Positions 7,167 through 16,754 of a DNA stretch of 25,122 nt are shown one piece after another; position 1 is the stretch's first letter; every line of letters begins with the position of its first letter. The notes beneath the pieces were generated by a model that saw only the letters and a program-made list of their open reading frames with translations, ran no database searches and was not told the origin of the DNA. The DNA lies in contig JBMOEW010000041.1 of assembly GCA_049314555.1 (NCBI GenBank), positions 1 through 25,122 of the forward strand, written 5' to 3'. The position numbers were made by a program, and so were the translations under genes. This DNA comes from REEB509 sp049314555 (GTDB lineage: Bacteria; Pseudomonadota; Alphaproteobacteria; Caulobacterales; Aquidulcibacteraceae).

Positions 7167-9230
7167 CTAGCGATCGCGGATGCGCACCTGAACGCTGGCG
7201 CGCGCGCCGGTGGCGTCCACCACGCTGATGGTATGAAAGCCAGGGGCGCTCGGCCGCCAGAGGGCGCGCCCGCTGGTGGGCTCGGTTTGCACGGGCTGAC
7301 CTTCGGCATACCAAACCAGCCGGCCTTGACCGCCCGCAGCAGACAGCGAAAGCCCGCGGCTCGCCGGGCCGTAATCACTGACCAGAACCTCTGCGCCCTG
7401 CGGTGGGAACAGGATCGCTGGGGCCTGGGTTTGGTTGCGTTCCAAGCGCGCGATCCCAGCGGCGGGGGCGGTGGGGGCTTCAGGACTAACCGGCGCGCCC
7501 GCGGGGGCGATGGCGTCAGCCACATCGAACAACAACGGCAAGGCGTCACTGCGGCCCGTGGCACCGGCGCGGGGGCTGCCATCGGGTCGGCCCACCCAAA
7601 CGCCAATGACAAAGCGACCGCTGACGCCCAAGGCCCAAGCGTCGCGGAAGCCGTAGGACGTGCCGGTTTTGAAGGCGACCTGTGGGGCGTTTTGCACCAG
7701 GTAGGCGGGCGTGCGGCCAGCGGGGCTTGGGGATGTGGCGAGGATGGCGCGCACGCGTTCTGCGGTTTCGGCGCGCACGAACCGCCTAGGCGGGCCTTGT
7801 GTGGTTTGCAAAGTGGCGCGCAGGGGGCGGGCCTGACCGTCGGCACCGAGGGCTGCGTAAAGCGTGACCAGCTCGTCCAGGGTCATGCCGACGCCGCCCA
7901 GGGCAAGGGCCAACCCGGCCTGCGTTTGCGGGCCAGGCGGCAGGCGCGGGGCGGCATAGGCCAAGCCCAAGGCCGCAGCAAAGCGCGGGGCGCCAATCCG
8001 CTCCAAGGTGGCCACCGCCGGCACATTGAGCGAGTGTTGCAGGGCCTCAGAAAGGCGCACGTCGCCATGAAAGCGCCGGTCGAAGTTTTCGGGCAGATAG
8101 CCTGCGAACCGGCGGGGCGCGTCTGCTGCCAGGGTTTCTGGGGCTGCGACGCCATCGTCAAAGGCGATCGCATAGATGAATGGCTTGAGGGTTGAGCCAG
8201 GGGAGCGGACTGCGCGGGTCATGTCGATCCAGCCGCCGGCGCGGTCGCGGCCTGCGCCGCCGACACTGGCGCGGATCTCGCCGGTGGGTGCATCGGCCAC
8301 CAGAACGGCAATGGTTGCTTGTCGTTCCAGGCCAGCGGCGGCGCGGTTCACCATTGCTTCGACGGTGGCTTGCATATCGGCTTGCACGGTGGACCGGATG
8401 ATCCCCTGCCCGCTCGCCTGCGCTGCCAAGCGGGCCGCGAGGTGGTCAGCCGCGATCGGGAACGGCGTGCGGCCGGGGATCGGGGCGCTGCTTGCTTCTT
8501 GCGCGCGGTCGGCCGGCAGCACGCCGATGCGCGCCATGCGGGCCAGCACGCGATCTCTGCTGGCTCTGGCGGCTTGGGGGTGGCGGTCTGGACGGCGCGC
8601 CTCGGGGGCTTGGGGCAGCGCCAACAGCAGCGCGGTTTCGGCGTCGTCGAGCCATTCGGGGTCTTTTTGGAAGTAGGCGCGGGAGGCTGCACGCACGCCT
8701 TCCAGATTGCCGCCGTAAGGGGCCATCGACAGGTACAGCGCCAGGATTTCGCGCTTGCGCAGGCGGCGCTCAATCTGCAGCGCGCGGAGGATTTCAATGG
8801 CTTTTGACCCGAAGGTGCGCGGGCGCGGTTCGATCAGCCGGGCCAGCTGCATGGTGATGGTGGAGCCGCCTTGGGTGATCCGGCCAGACCGCGCCCAGGC
8901 GAGTGCCGCGCGACCCAAAGCCAAGGGATCCACGCCGGGATGAAGCCAAAACCGCTCGTCTTCCACTGCGATAAGGGCGGTTTGGAAACGGGGGTCGATA
9001 CGGTCAAGGTCTGCAGCCAAGCGCCAGCGGCCTTCAGGGGTGGCAAAGCCGCGGAGCCAAACGCCGTTGCGATCCTCCACCACCGGGGAAACCACGCGGG
9101 CGCGGTCCAGAGGCGGCGGCAAGGCGGCGTCCAGGGTGAAGACGCTGAGCATCGCCGCAAGCGCGCCGATCAGCCACGCGCGTTGGCGGCGCGTGGGTGT
9201 GATCAGGGCGGAGCGACCCCGCTTGCGCAT
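7167..9230 (-). CDS. pbpC: Penicillin-binding protein 1C, bifunctional GT51/transpeptidase
   Basis: PBP1C couples glycan polymerisation with peptide crosslinking at the periplasmic face. The 687 residues comprise a basic N-terminus, a membrane anchor (about 17-36), and a GT51 domain with catalytic Glu90 (EDERFWLHPGVD) and GGSTITMQLAR (121-131). The transpeptidase domain has SPGSTLKP (nucleophile Ser346, Lys349), SLN (400-402) and KTGTS (521-525). A C-terminal beta domain (about 600-687) matches the PBP1C-specific BiPBP_C type by position. The gene starts three bases after the alpha-2-macroglobulin stop, with GAAGG inside the upstream gene as SD, so the two are translationally coupled. This pairing is the established arrangement for bacterial alpha-2-macroglobulins and suggests joint envelope repair and defence. 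All catalytic motifs are intact. Confidence 0.97.
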   Translation of the reverse strand: MRKRGRSALITPTRRQRAWLIGALAAMLSVFTLDAALPPPLDRARVVSPVVEDRNGVWLRGFATPEGRWRLAADLDRIDPRFQTALIAVEDERFWLHPGVDPLALGRAALAWARSGRITQGGSTITMQLARLIEPRPRTFGSKAIEILRALQIERRLRKREILALYLSMAPYGGNLEGVRAASRAYFQKDPEWLDDAETALLLALPQAPEARRPDRHPQAARASRDRVLARMARIGVLPADRAQEASSAPIPGRTPFPIAADHLAARLAAQASGQGIIRSTVQADMQATVEAMVNRAAAGLERQATIAVLVADAPTGEIRASVGGAGRDRAGGWIDMTRAVRSPGSTLKPFIYAIAFDDGVAAPETLAADAPRRFAGYLPENFDRRFHGDVRLSEALQHSLNVPAVATLERIGAPRFAAALGLAYAAPRLPPGPQTQAGLALALGGVGMTLDELVTLYAALGADGQARPLRATLQTTQGPPRRFVRAETAERVRAILATSPSPAGRTPAYLVQNAPQVAFKTGTSYGFRDAWALGVSGRFVIGVWVGRPDGSPRAGATGRSDALPLLFDVADAIAPAGAPVSPEAPTAPAAGIARLERNQTQAPAILFPPQGAEVLVSDYGPASRGLSLSAAGGQGRLVWYAEGQPVQTEPTSGRALWRPSAPGFHTISVVDATGARASVQVRIRDR

Positions 9231-9233
9231 TGG

Positions 9234-12200
9234 CTAGCCTTCGCGGGGCAGAATGCGCATGCGTCCGGTGCTGGTGCGCGCGAACACCCCTGGCCGGTAC
9301 ATGTCTTCGACGTTGGCCCCAGGCATCGCGAACGTGCCAGGCGTGACGGCGCGGGCGATGTAGGCAAAGCGGAACGGGCTGCCGGTGACATCGATCGCGG
9401 CGATGAAGCGATCATCGCGGGCTTCGGTGACGCGGCCGGTGGACAGTTCGCCCACGAACGCGAACGGGCCCGAACGGCGCGAGCCGTCCCATTGCGGGGT
9501 GCCCAAGCCATCTTCTGGGCCCAATACGGTTTCGATCTCCAGGCCGGCGGGCAAAAGATCGGCCACCAGGGCCGGGTGCGTGCGGGCCGCTTCTGGTTCA
9601 CCGCCAACGACAATCACAAGCCGATCGCCTTGGCGGACGGCGTTCAAATCCACCGATCCGCCGGTGAAGCTATAGATCGACTTGAACAGAGCAAAGCCTT
9701 GGCTGGTGGCCGGCGGGGCTTGGCGTGGGGCACCGGATACCGTGAGGGTGCGCCAGATGTTGCCTTGGCCGTCATTGCGGAAGTTGAGGCCTTCGGCGAT
9801 GCGGGCGGCATTAGCTACGACGCGCTGGCCGGCACCGGCCTGTCCGTTCAAGGACACATTGACCTGCCCACGGGCAAGCAGCGCATGGGCGGCCAACAGA
9901 ACCTGAGCCTGTTCTTGGGTGGACATGCTGATGGGGTCTGGGGCGTCGCGCTCCAGGCGTTGTGCCAGGCGATCGACCAGTTCGGTTTGGCCGGCTTCTG
10001 CGGCCAACGCCAAGACCGCGGCCACATCGCGCACTGGGGTTTGATACCAGTCTCCTGGGTTGCGATAGCCTAGGGCTTCTTCTGCCATGCGGAAGGCGCT
10101 GCGGGCGCGGGCGGTATCGCCCATGCGCTGCAGGGCGGCGGCTATATGCGCACGGGCCAGGGGCGAGGGCTCGTTGCGCAGGCGGGCATCATGCATGTAG
10201 CGCAGGGCTGCGATATCGGCCTGTCCGGCCTTGGCCAGCACGTACAGGGCATAGGCTGCCGCGCGGGACCGCAACAGGGCTTGGGTGTCGGTGTTGCCCG
10301 GCCACTGATAGACGCTCATGTCGTAGCCGGAGGCGGCGTAGCTGTCTGGTCGGGCCACGGTTTGGAGGGCGCGATAGGCCTGGGTCATGGGCTCATCCGG
10401 CACCACTATGCCCGCGGCTTTGGCGCGCTGGAGGAAGTCTGTGACGTAGGCGCCCAGCCAAGGGCTTGCGGCGTTGTCGTTGGCGCGCCACAGGCCAAAG
10501 GCACCGTCCGTGCCCTGACGGTCCAGCAGTTGGGTGGCGGTTTCCTGGAGGCGCTGACGCACGCCGCGAGCGTCTCTCGCGCCAATTTGGGCTGCGAGTT
10601 CGCCCATATAGAGCAAGGGCGTGGCCACCGAGGTTAGTTGTTCAGAGCAGCCATAGGGATAGCGCGAGAGGCTGTCCAACAGGGGTGCGGGGTCTATCCC
10701 GCGGAGGTTTGAATAGGAAACGACGGCATTGCCTTGGCCCTGGAGGAACTGTTCCAGCACATCGCGGGGCAGCGTGTAGGACATGCCTGGTCCTTGCTGC
10801 GCGACGGTGGCGATCGCCATCGGCATGTACGGCGCACGGGTTTCGATATCGAATGTGCGCGTGATCGGGGCAAAGCCGGACGGGCCATCCAAGGTGAGCG
10901 ACAGGTTCGACAGGCCCGTGGTGCTGGCGGCCAAGGGGACGAGCGCACGGGCCTGGGCGTCGCGATTGAGGGTGAACGACACCGGTGCCTGATTGAACGC
11001 GGCGGCCCCTTGCCCTGCGAAACGCGCGGTGTAGCGCCCTTCCGGGCCTTCCAAGTTATCCAAAGTCAGCGCGGCTTGGGCCTGGTCGCCCGGGGCCAGG
11101 AAGCGAGGCAGGGAAAGTTCTGCCACGACCGGGTCGCGCACGGTGACCGGCTGGGCCAGCGCGCCAACCGCGCTTGCGCTCCAGGCGACCGCCATCAAGC
11201 GCACTTCGCCGTTGAAGTCTGGCATCGCCAGGTTGATTTCTGCGCGGCCGTTGCGGACCGGAACCACATCGGAGATCAGCGCCACGGTGCGTTGCGGAAC
11301 GGTGGTGAGCCCCTCGCCGCCGAGGCTATCGCCGCCAGACCTTGCTTGGGCAGGAGCGCCCAAGTTGGGGTTGAGCAAGCGACCGTAATCGTCGCGCAAT
11401 TCCACGCCCAGGGCGCGACGCGCGAAGAACCATTCGATCGGATTTGGGCTTTGGTACTTTGTGATCTGCAGAATGCCTTCGTCCACGGCGGCAATGGCCA
11501 CGTAGGCGGTTTCGCCGCGGGGGATATTGGTGACGTTGACCGGGACCAGCATCGGACCGCGGGGGCGAACCCGCGCGAGGTCTTGGCCAACACTCACCTG
11601 CAGTTCGCGGGCGGCCGTATCGACAGAAATGTAGCCCACGCCAACCGCGCGGCGGGGCACCGGCAGGTTGGCAGGGTCTCGAGCGGTCATGACGGTGACG
11701 AGCACATAGGCGCCGCCGCCCCAGGCCGCGCTAACGGGCACATCGATGCTGGTGCCGCCGGCGGGGACGTTGATGGTGCGGATGTCGTGGACGCGATCTG
11801 TTGCGATTACGATTTGGGCTTGCCCGGCATAGGGCGGGCGGATTTCAACGCGGGCGCGGCCACCGGGGCGCACGGGATCGGTGGGAGGCGCGACGGTGAC
11901 CATATCTGGCGTGTCGCGATCGCTTTCGGCCCCGCCCCAGCCAACGCCAAACTGATAGCTGGTTTCGGCACCGCTTTGCTCATGGCGCAGCACCAGGCGG
12001 TAGGAGCCGCCGCGCAGGCGATTGGTGCCAATCGTTGCTGGCTGGCCGGGGGTGATGGAGACCTCGCCGCCATCGACGGGGATGTCGCGGCCGGTGCGCC
12101 GCCAGCGCCATTCGCCGCCATCGAGATACCAGTCGTAGCTCCAGTCTTCTTCCACCAAGGTCCAGCGCACGCCGCGTGCTGCGCCGGCTTGGCCCTGGGG

Positions 12201-14189
12201 ATTGACGGCAATGACTTGGAATTGGGGCGAGCCGTTTTCTGGCACCGCATCGTTTTCGAAGCTCGGCCGAACGCCAAGATAGATGCCTGTGGTGCGAACG
12301 GGCACAGACAGGCTTTCGCGGACGGGGCGACCGCCCGGATCGGAAACGGTGGCGACCACTCTGGCGCGCAGCGGCAGGCTGGTTTGGGGTACCTCTGCGG
12401 CGCTCAAAACCAATTCGGCCTTGCCGGCGGCGTCTGTCACCGTGGAGGCAATCTGGATGATTTGTTCGTTGAAACTCTCATCTGCGCGGCCGAAGCGATA
12501 GTCCGTGAACTGATCGAAGGGGTTTACTTCTACTTGAAGCCGCGCTTCGGCGTCCACCGCGAGGCTTGCACCAGGCGCGCCATAGAGGAACTGCGCATCG
12601 ATGGCGAGGGCTTGCGCGCCGCCGGACAAAAGCGGGCCTGGCTGGCCGGTCAAGGCTACGCGCAGGCGCTGGGGCACAAAGTCTTCGACGGAAAAGCTGA
12701 CCGTGCCGGCGTTGGCCTCTTGGCCGTCCACCGCCAGGTCCACGCGCCAGACGCCGCGGGGGGCGCCGCGGGCAATCATCACGTTGCGGGCGACGGCTCC
12801 TGCCTGTTCAGCCGGCAGAAGGCGTTGGCGCATCGCTTCGGTGCCGTTCGGGCGATAGACGATCAGGGTACTGGGGCGAGTGGTGATGGCCCTGCCCGCG
12901 CCGTCTCGCAGCAGGCCGGTGACGCGGACGCGCTCGCCCGGACGATAGACGCCGCGGTCCGTATAGAGATAGGCATCGATATCGCCGGGGGTGCGGCGGC
13001 CATCGACACCGCGATCGGTGAGGTCCAAGGCGGCGCGGTCGAGGTCCAGGGCAGCAAAGTCCCCCTCACGGCCATAGGCCATCACGTAGCGGGCGCGCTG
13101 GGGGCCTTCGCCGTCCATGACCGCCTGATTGAACCGCACGCGGCCCTGGCTGTCAGTGCGCGACCGGGCGAGTTCATCGTTGTTTTCAGCAACCAGCGTG
13201 AGGGTTACGTTCGACATCGGACGGGCCGACGTTAGCGACCGGGCGACGACATCCAGCCCGGTGGCCCCGCGGAATGTTTGCAGGGCCATATCTGTATAGA
13301 GAATCCAGCGGTAGGCTGCGGCGGGGCGGGAGTCCGCATTTTCGCCTTCTACATTTACCTCAGGCGAAGCGTCGCGCACCTTGACGATGTAAGCACCTGG
13401 TTGAATCCGGCGCAGAGCCGCCCCCAAGGCAAAGACCGTGGTGATGGTTTCGTTGCGGCGATTGCCGGCATCGACCGGAATGCGGCCCTTGTAGACTTCC
13501 ACGCCGACGTCCTGGCCTGCGCCGGTGAAGTCGTAATAGTCCCAGGAGCCTTCCGCGATGGTCGCGCCGGTTTCCACCACCCGCTGAGAGAGGATGCGAT
13601 CGTTGACCCGCAGCACCTGAACCTCAAGTTCAGAAACATTGACCGTTTCAAAGGCGACGCCATCCGCTTCGTTGCGGGGCAAGATCACGCCGGAGCCGAC
13701 GAAGCCGACATAAGCCGGGCGATCGCCAAACGACAGCTGAAAGGTTTCTTCGCTGCGGGTGACTTCGCCGTCTTGGGCAGGCAGGCCTTCCAGGATCGTG
13801 ACCTTGCTATCCGTCTCGTAAGGCAGGCCCGCCAAGCAAAGGAGCGTATCGGAGACCTCAGTGGTGAAGGCAGCGGTTGGTTCCAGGCGGATAAAATCTG
13901 ACAGGTTGATTGCCGGATCGATGCTGACCGGGCGGGAGAATTCCAAACAAGCGCGCGGTGCGGCACCGGCGTTGTCCAGGCGCAGCCGCATGAAGGCCAT
14001 GCCAGAGGCCGTTGGCACTCCCGCGCGGGGGGCATCGGCGGAGCGGGCCGCACCATCGCCTTCGACACCGGCAAAGGGCATCAGCGGTCTTGGGCCAGCG
14101 CCAACCTGCGCCAACACCAATCCACTCCAGATGCCGACGAGAAGGGCGACTGCCGCTGCTAGGATCGCGTTGCGGTTCATATTGACCAT
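9234..14189 (-). CDS. Bacterial alpha-2-macroglobulin, thioester type
   Basis: This 1651-residue protein belongs to the large bacterial alpha-2-macroglobulins, which trap attacking proteases in the periplasm through a bait region and a reactive thioester. An N-terminal signal peptide (cleavage likely after LVLA, residue 27) has no lipobox cysteine. The MG2 signature YTDRGVYRPGER lies at 409-420, and an A2M-type segment with FNGEVRLMAVAW at about 990. The thioester CSEQ is encoded at 10649-10638 (Cys1181), followed by the alpha-alpha toroid and a C-terminal beta domain. Length is close to E. coli YfhM, which is lipidated; this one appears soluble or held by its uncleaved signal. A second ATG at 14180 (MNRNAIL) gives a slightly cleaner signal peptide. 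It is the first gene of a two-gene operon with pbpC. Confidence 0.97.
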   Translation of the reverse strand: MVNMNRNAILAAAVALLVGIWSGLVLAQVGAGPRPLMPFAGVEGDGAARSADAPRAGVPTASGMAFMRLRLDNAGAAPRACLEFSRPVSIDPAINLSDFIRLEPTAAFTTEVSDTLLCLAGLPYETDSKVTILEGLPAQDGEVTRSEETFQLSFGDRPAYVGFVGSGVILPRNEADGVAFETVNVSELEVQVLRVNDRILSQRVVETGATIAEGSWDYYDFTGAGQDVGVEVYKGRIPVDAGNRRNETITTVFALGAALRRIQPGAYIVKVRDASPEVNVEGENADSRPAAAYRWILYTDMALQTFRGATGLDVVARSLTSARPMSNVTLTLVAENNDELARSRTDSQGRVRFNQAVMDGEGPQRARYVMAYGREGDFAALDLDRAALDLTDRGVDGRRTPGDIDAYLYTDRGVYRPGERVRVTGLLRDGAGRAITTRPSTLIVYRPNGTEAMRQRLLPAEQAGAVARNVMIARGAPRGVWRVDLAVDGQEANAGTVSFSVEDFVPQRLRVALTGQPGPLLSGGAQALAIDAQFLYGAPGASLAVDAEARLQVEVNPFDQFTDYRFGRADESFNEQIIQIASTVTDAAGKAELVLSAAEVPQTSLPLRARVVATVSDPGGRPVRESLSVPVRTTGIYLGVRPSFENDAVPENGSPQFQVIAVNPQGQAGAARGVRWTLVEEDWSYDWYLDGGEWRWRRTGRDIPVDGGEVSITPGQPATIGTNRLRGGSYRLVLRHEQSGAETSYQFGVGWGGAESDRDTPDMVTVAPPTDPVRPGGRARVEIRPPYAGQAQIVIATDRVHDIRTINVPAGGTSIDVPVSAAWGGGAYVLVTVMTARDPANLPVPRRAVGVGYISVDTAARELQVSVGQDLARVRPRGPMLVPVNVTNIPRGETAYVAIAAVDEGILQITKYQSPNPIEWFFARRALGVELRDDYGRLLNPNLGAPAQARSGGDSLGGEGLTTVPQRTVALISDVVPVRNGRAEINLAMPDFNGEVRLMAVAWSASAVGALAQPVTVRDPVVAELSLPRFLAPGDQAQAALTLDNLEGPEGRYTARFAGQGAAAFNQAPVSFTLNRDAQARALVPLAASTTGLSNLSLTLDGPSGFAPITRTFDIETRAPYMPMAIATVAQQGPGMSYTLPRDVLEQFLQGQGNAVVSYSNLRGIDPAPLLDSLSRYPYGCSEQLTSVATPLLYMGELAAQIGARDARGVRQRLQETATQLLDRQGTDGAFGLWRANDNAASPWLGAYVTDFLQRAKAAGIVVPDEPMTQAYRALQTVARPDSYAASGYDMSVYQWPGNTDTQALLRSRAAAYALYVLAKAGQADIAALRYMHDARLRNEPSPLARAHIAAALQRMGDTARARSAFRMAEEALGYRNPGDWYQTPVRDVAAVLALAAEAGQTELVDRLAQRLERDAPDPISMSTQEQAQVLLAAHALLARGQVNVSLNGQAGAGQRVVANAARIAEGLNFRNDGQGNIWRTLTVSGAPRQAPPATSQGFALFKSIYSFTGGSVDLNAVRQGDRLVIVVGGEPEAARTHPALVADLLPAGLEIETVLGPEDGLGTPQWDGSRRSGPFAFVGELSTGRVTEARDDRFIAAIDVTGSPFRFAYIARAVTPGTFAMPGANVEDMYRPGVFARTSTGRMRILPREG
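10638..10649 (-). other. Thioester motif codons (CSEQ) of the alpha-2-macroglobulin
   Basis: Codons TGC TCT GAA CAA encode Cys-Ser-Glu-Gln within YPYGCSEQL. The Cys and Gln side chains form the internal thioester, so covalent trapping chemistry should be retained. The common metazoan form is CGEQ. Confidence 0.9.
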
Positions 14190-14377
14190 TCCCGTTTACA
14201 CATCTTTCATACAGTGCCTGAGGCCCGCCTCCCCTACAAGCCTCTCCGCAGCGCGTTGGCCTTTAATTTAATGCGCATTTCTGTCGCGGCGCTGTGCTTT
14301 GGCCCGCTGGCGCTTGGGGCCCTGGTTTTGCTAGGATGACAGAAGAACGACACAACACGCGCTGAGGGGGATCTCCG
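14190..14377. promoter_or_regulatory. Divergent intergenic region between alpha-2-macroglobulin and E1 genes
   Basis: These 188 bases hold no ORF of note. An AT-rich block TTTAATTTAATGCGCATTT (14262-14280) includes the perfect 10-base palindrome AATGCGCATT (14270-14279). Toward the E1 gene, TGCTAGGAT (14329-14337) resembles an extended -10 without a good -35. GAGGGGG (14364-14370) is the SD for the ATG at 14378. No convincing -35/-10 pair is seen for the minus-strand gene. Confidence 0.4.
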
Positions 14378-16711
14378 ATGGGGCAGTATGGGGCGGGACC
14401 CGGCCTTCGGCTAAACGCCGAAGAGTCTGCCGCGTTGGCGCTTATCGAAGAGCGTGCACTTTGGCTGGCCTCCTGGACGATCCATAACGCCAACCATCTT
14501 CGCGAGAGCCGCGACGGGCTTAAGGTTGGAGGACACCAAGCGTCCTGCGCCTCCATGACCACCTTGATGACGGCGCTGTATTTCAAGGCGCTGCAGCCGT
14601 GGGACCGGGTGGCGGTGAAGCCGCACGCAAGCCCCGTGTTTCACGCAATCCAGCACATGTTTGGCCGCCAGACCGTACAGAAGTTGAAGGACTTTCGCGG
14701 CCTGGGTGGCGCGCAGAGCTATCCTTCGCGCACCAAGGATGTGGACGACGTTGATTTCTCCACGGGCTCTGTTGGCCTTGGGGTGGCGGTGACGGCGTTT
14801 GCCTCTTTGGTGCAGGATTTCGTGGTGGCGCGGGACTGGATCGCGCCGGAGCGGCGGGGGCGGTTTATCGCGCTGTTGGGCGATGCGGAGCTGGACGAGG
14901 GCAATGTGTATGAGGCCCTGATCGAGTGCGCGAAACACGATGTGCGCGATACCTGGTGGGTGGTGGACTACAATCGCCAAAGCCTCGATGCCACAACGCC
15001 CGAGCGGATGTTTGATCGCTATGACGACATCTTTGCCACCGCGGGCTGGAGCGTGGACACGCTGAAGTTTGGACGCCTGCAGCGCGAGGCGTTTCGCGAG
15101 CTTGGCGGGGGTGCCCTGCGCGATTGGATCGAGGCCTGCCCAAACGCGCTTTATGCAGCGCTGACTTATGAGGGGGGTGCGGCCTGGCGGGATCGCTTGA
15201 GCGCCGATCTTGGCGATGTGCGGGGGATTCCTGCGCTGTTGGCGGCCCGCAGCGATGAGGCGCTGGACACGCTGATGACCACCCTTGGCGGGCATTGCCT
15301 GGACACTGTGTTGGATGCCTATGCCCGAGCTGCGGCGGATGACCGGCCGAAGTTCATCTTGGCCTATACGATCAAGGGCCGCCGCTTGCCCTTCCAGGGC
15401 CACAAGGACAACCACTCGGGCCTGATGACGCCCACGCAAATCGCCGCGTTCCGCACCCAGTTGGGGGTGCCCGAGGGCCAAGAATGGGACGTTTGGGCCG
15501 GGCTTTCGCCGGACCAGAAAAATGCCTGTCTTACCCTTATGGCGAATGCGCCATTTGCCGATCCCGTGCAGCGCCAGCTTGAGGCCCCGGCGATCGCCAC
15601 GCCCGGTTGGGACGCGTTTCCAAAGGTTGCAGACCGCACCGTTTCCACCCAGGCGGCCTTCGGCAAGATCATGCACGAACTCTCCAAGGCGGAAACTCCG
15701 TTTGCTGATCGGATCGTGACGACCTCTCCTGATGTGACGGTCTCTACCAACCTTGGGGCGTTCGTGAACCGCCGGGGGATTTTCAGCCGCGCGCGGCGAG
15801 AAGATGTGTTCAAGACGCGCAAGATCGCATCCCCTCAAAATTGGGCGCAGGGCGAAAGTGGACAACACATTGAGCTCGGCATCGCAGAGAACAATTTGTT
15901 CCTGCTGCTGGCCGCTTTGGGGTTGAGTGCGCCGCTGTTTGGGCAGCGCCTGTTTCCAGTGGGCACATTGTATGACCCGTTCATTTCGCGCGGCCTCGAT
16001 GCGCTGAATTATGCCTGCTACCAGGATGCGCGGTTTGTGTTGGTGGCGACGCCTTCTGGGTTGACATTGGGCCCCGAGGGTGGCGCGCACCAATCGATCA
16101 ACGGGCCGTTGATTGGCATCAGCCAACCTGGCTTGGCGGCCTATGAGCCGGCCTACGCGGATGAGCTCGCAGCGATTTTGCAGCACGGGTTTGCGCAGTT
16201 GCACGATGCGGATGGGGAGAGCCTTTATCTGCGTCTTTCCACCCGGATACTGGAACAGCCTGTGCGCGCCGATGAGCAGTGGCGCGCGGGAACCCTGGCT
16301 GGGGCGTATTGGTTGCGGCCGCCGGCTCCGGCGGCGGATCTGGCAATTGCCTACAGTGGTGCCTTGGTGCCTGAGGCATTGGCGGCATGGGAGATGGTGC
16401 AGGAAGATGCGCCGGGGGCCGGACTCTTGGCGGTCACTTCGCCGGATTTGCTGCACCGGGACTTTACCGCTCGGCCGGACAATTTGGCCGCGCGCCTGCT
16501 TGCGGATTTGTCGCCGCGGGCTGGCCTTGTGACAGTCACCGATGGATCGCCGGCGGCGCTGTCTTGGCTTGGATCGGCGCATGGTCACCGGGTGCGGCCG
16601 TTGGGGGTGGAGCGGTTTGGGCAAACCGGGGATCTGCCTGATCTGTATCGCACCTATAAACTTGACGCCGATGCCATCGTCGATGCCGCTGCGGCACTCT
16701 ATTTGACCTAA
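14378..16711 (+). CDS. Homodimeric E1-type 2-ketoacid dehydrogenase (AceE/transketolase family)
   Basis: This thiamine-diphosphate enzyme resembles the homodimeric pyruvate dehydrogenase E1. The 777 residues include GGHQAS (51-56), DFSTGSVGLG (126-135), the ThDP motif GDAELDEG (168-175) running to Asn199 (VVDYNRQSLD), and KGRRLPFQGHKDNHSG in the N-terminal half. The C-terminal half has QHIELGIAENNLF (about 497-509) and a transketolase-C-like end. It is shorter than E. coli AceE (about 887), so some surface regions are missing. No E2 or E3 gene is nearby. Related Pseudomonas proteins decarboxylate 2-ketobutyrate, so pyruvate is not certain. An SD (GAGGGGG) lies seven bases before the ATG. It heads a probable operon with the acyl-CoA synthetase, 43 bases downstream. 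Confidence 0.93.
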   Translation: MGQYGAGPGLRLNAEESAALALIEERALWLASWTIHNANHLRESRDGLKVGGHQASCASMTTLMTALYFKALQPWDRVAVKPHASPVFHAIQHMFGRQTVQKLKDFRGLGGAQSYPSRTKDVDDVDFSTGSVGLGVAVTAFASLVQDFVVARDWIAPERRGRFIALLGDAELDEGNVYEALIECAKHDVRDTWWVVDYNRQSLDATTPERMFDRYDDIFATAGWSVDTLKFGRLQREAFRELGGGALRDWIEACPNALYAALTYEGGAAWRDRLSADLGDVRGIPALLAARSDEALDTLMTTLGGHCLDTVLDAYARAAADDRPKFILAYTIKGRRLPFQGHKDNHSGLMTPTQIAAFRTQLGVPEGQEWDVWAGLSPDQKNACLTLMANAPFADPVQRQLEAPAIATPGWDAFPKVADRTVSTQAAFGKIMHELSKAETPFADRIVTTSPDVTVSTNLGAFVNRRGIFSRARREDVFKTRKIASPQNWAQGESGQHIELGIAENNLFLLLAALGLSAPLFGQRLFPVGTLYDPFISRGLDALNYACYQDARFVLVATPSGLTLGPEGGAHQSINGPLIGISQPGLAAYEPAYADELAAILQHGFAQLHDADGESLYLRLSTRILEQPVRADEQWRAGTLAGAYWLRPPAPAADLAIAYSGALVPEALAAWEMVQEDAPGAGLLAVTSPDLLHRDFTARPDNLAARLLADLSPRAGLVTVTDGSPAALSWLGSAHGHRVRPLGVERFGQTGDLPDLYRTYKLDADAIVDAAAALYLT

Positions 16712-16743
16712 CCACACACAAAACACGTACCTTCGCACCACTA

Positions 16744-16748
16744 GGGAG
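16744..16748 (+). promoter_or_regulatory. SD supporting a TTG start
   Basis: GGGAG lies six bases before the TTG at 16755. The first in-frame ATG (16818) has no comparable site, so the TTG is preferred for the acyl-CoA synthetase. Confidence 0.6.
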
Positions 16749-16754
16749 ACCGCC

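Noticed and set aside
10734..13235. Open frame of 833 codons on the plus strand within the alpha-2-macroglobulin gene
   Set aside because: Low-information composition antisense to a gene with conserved MG2 and thioester motifs; shadow.
14270..14279. 10-base palindrome AATGCGCATT as an operator
   Set aside because: It is short and isolated and no matching regulator is adjacent; mentioned only in the intergenic entry.
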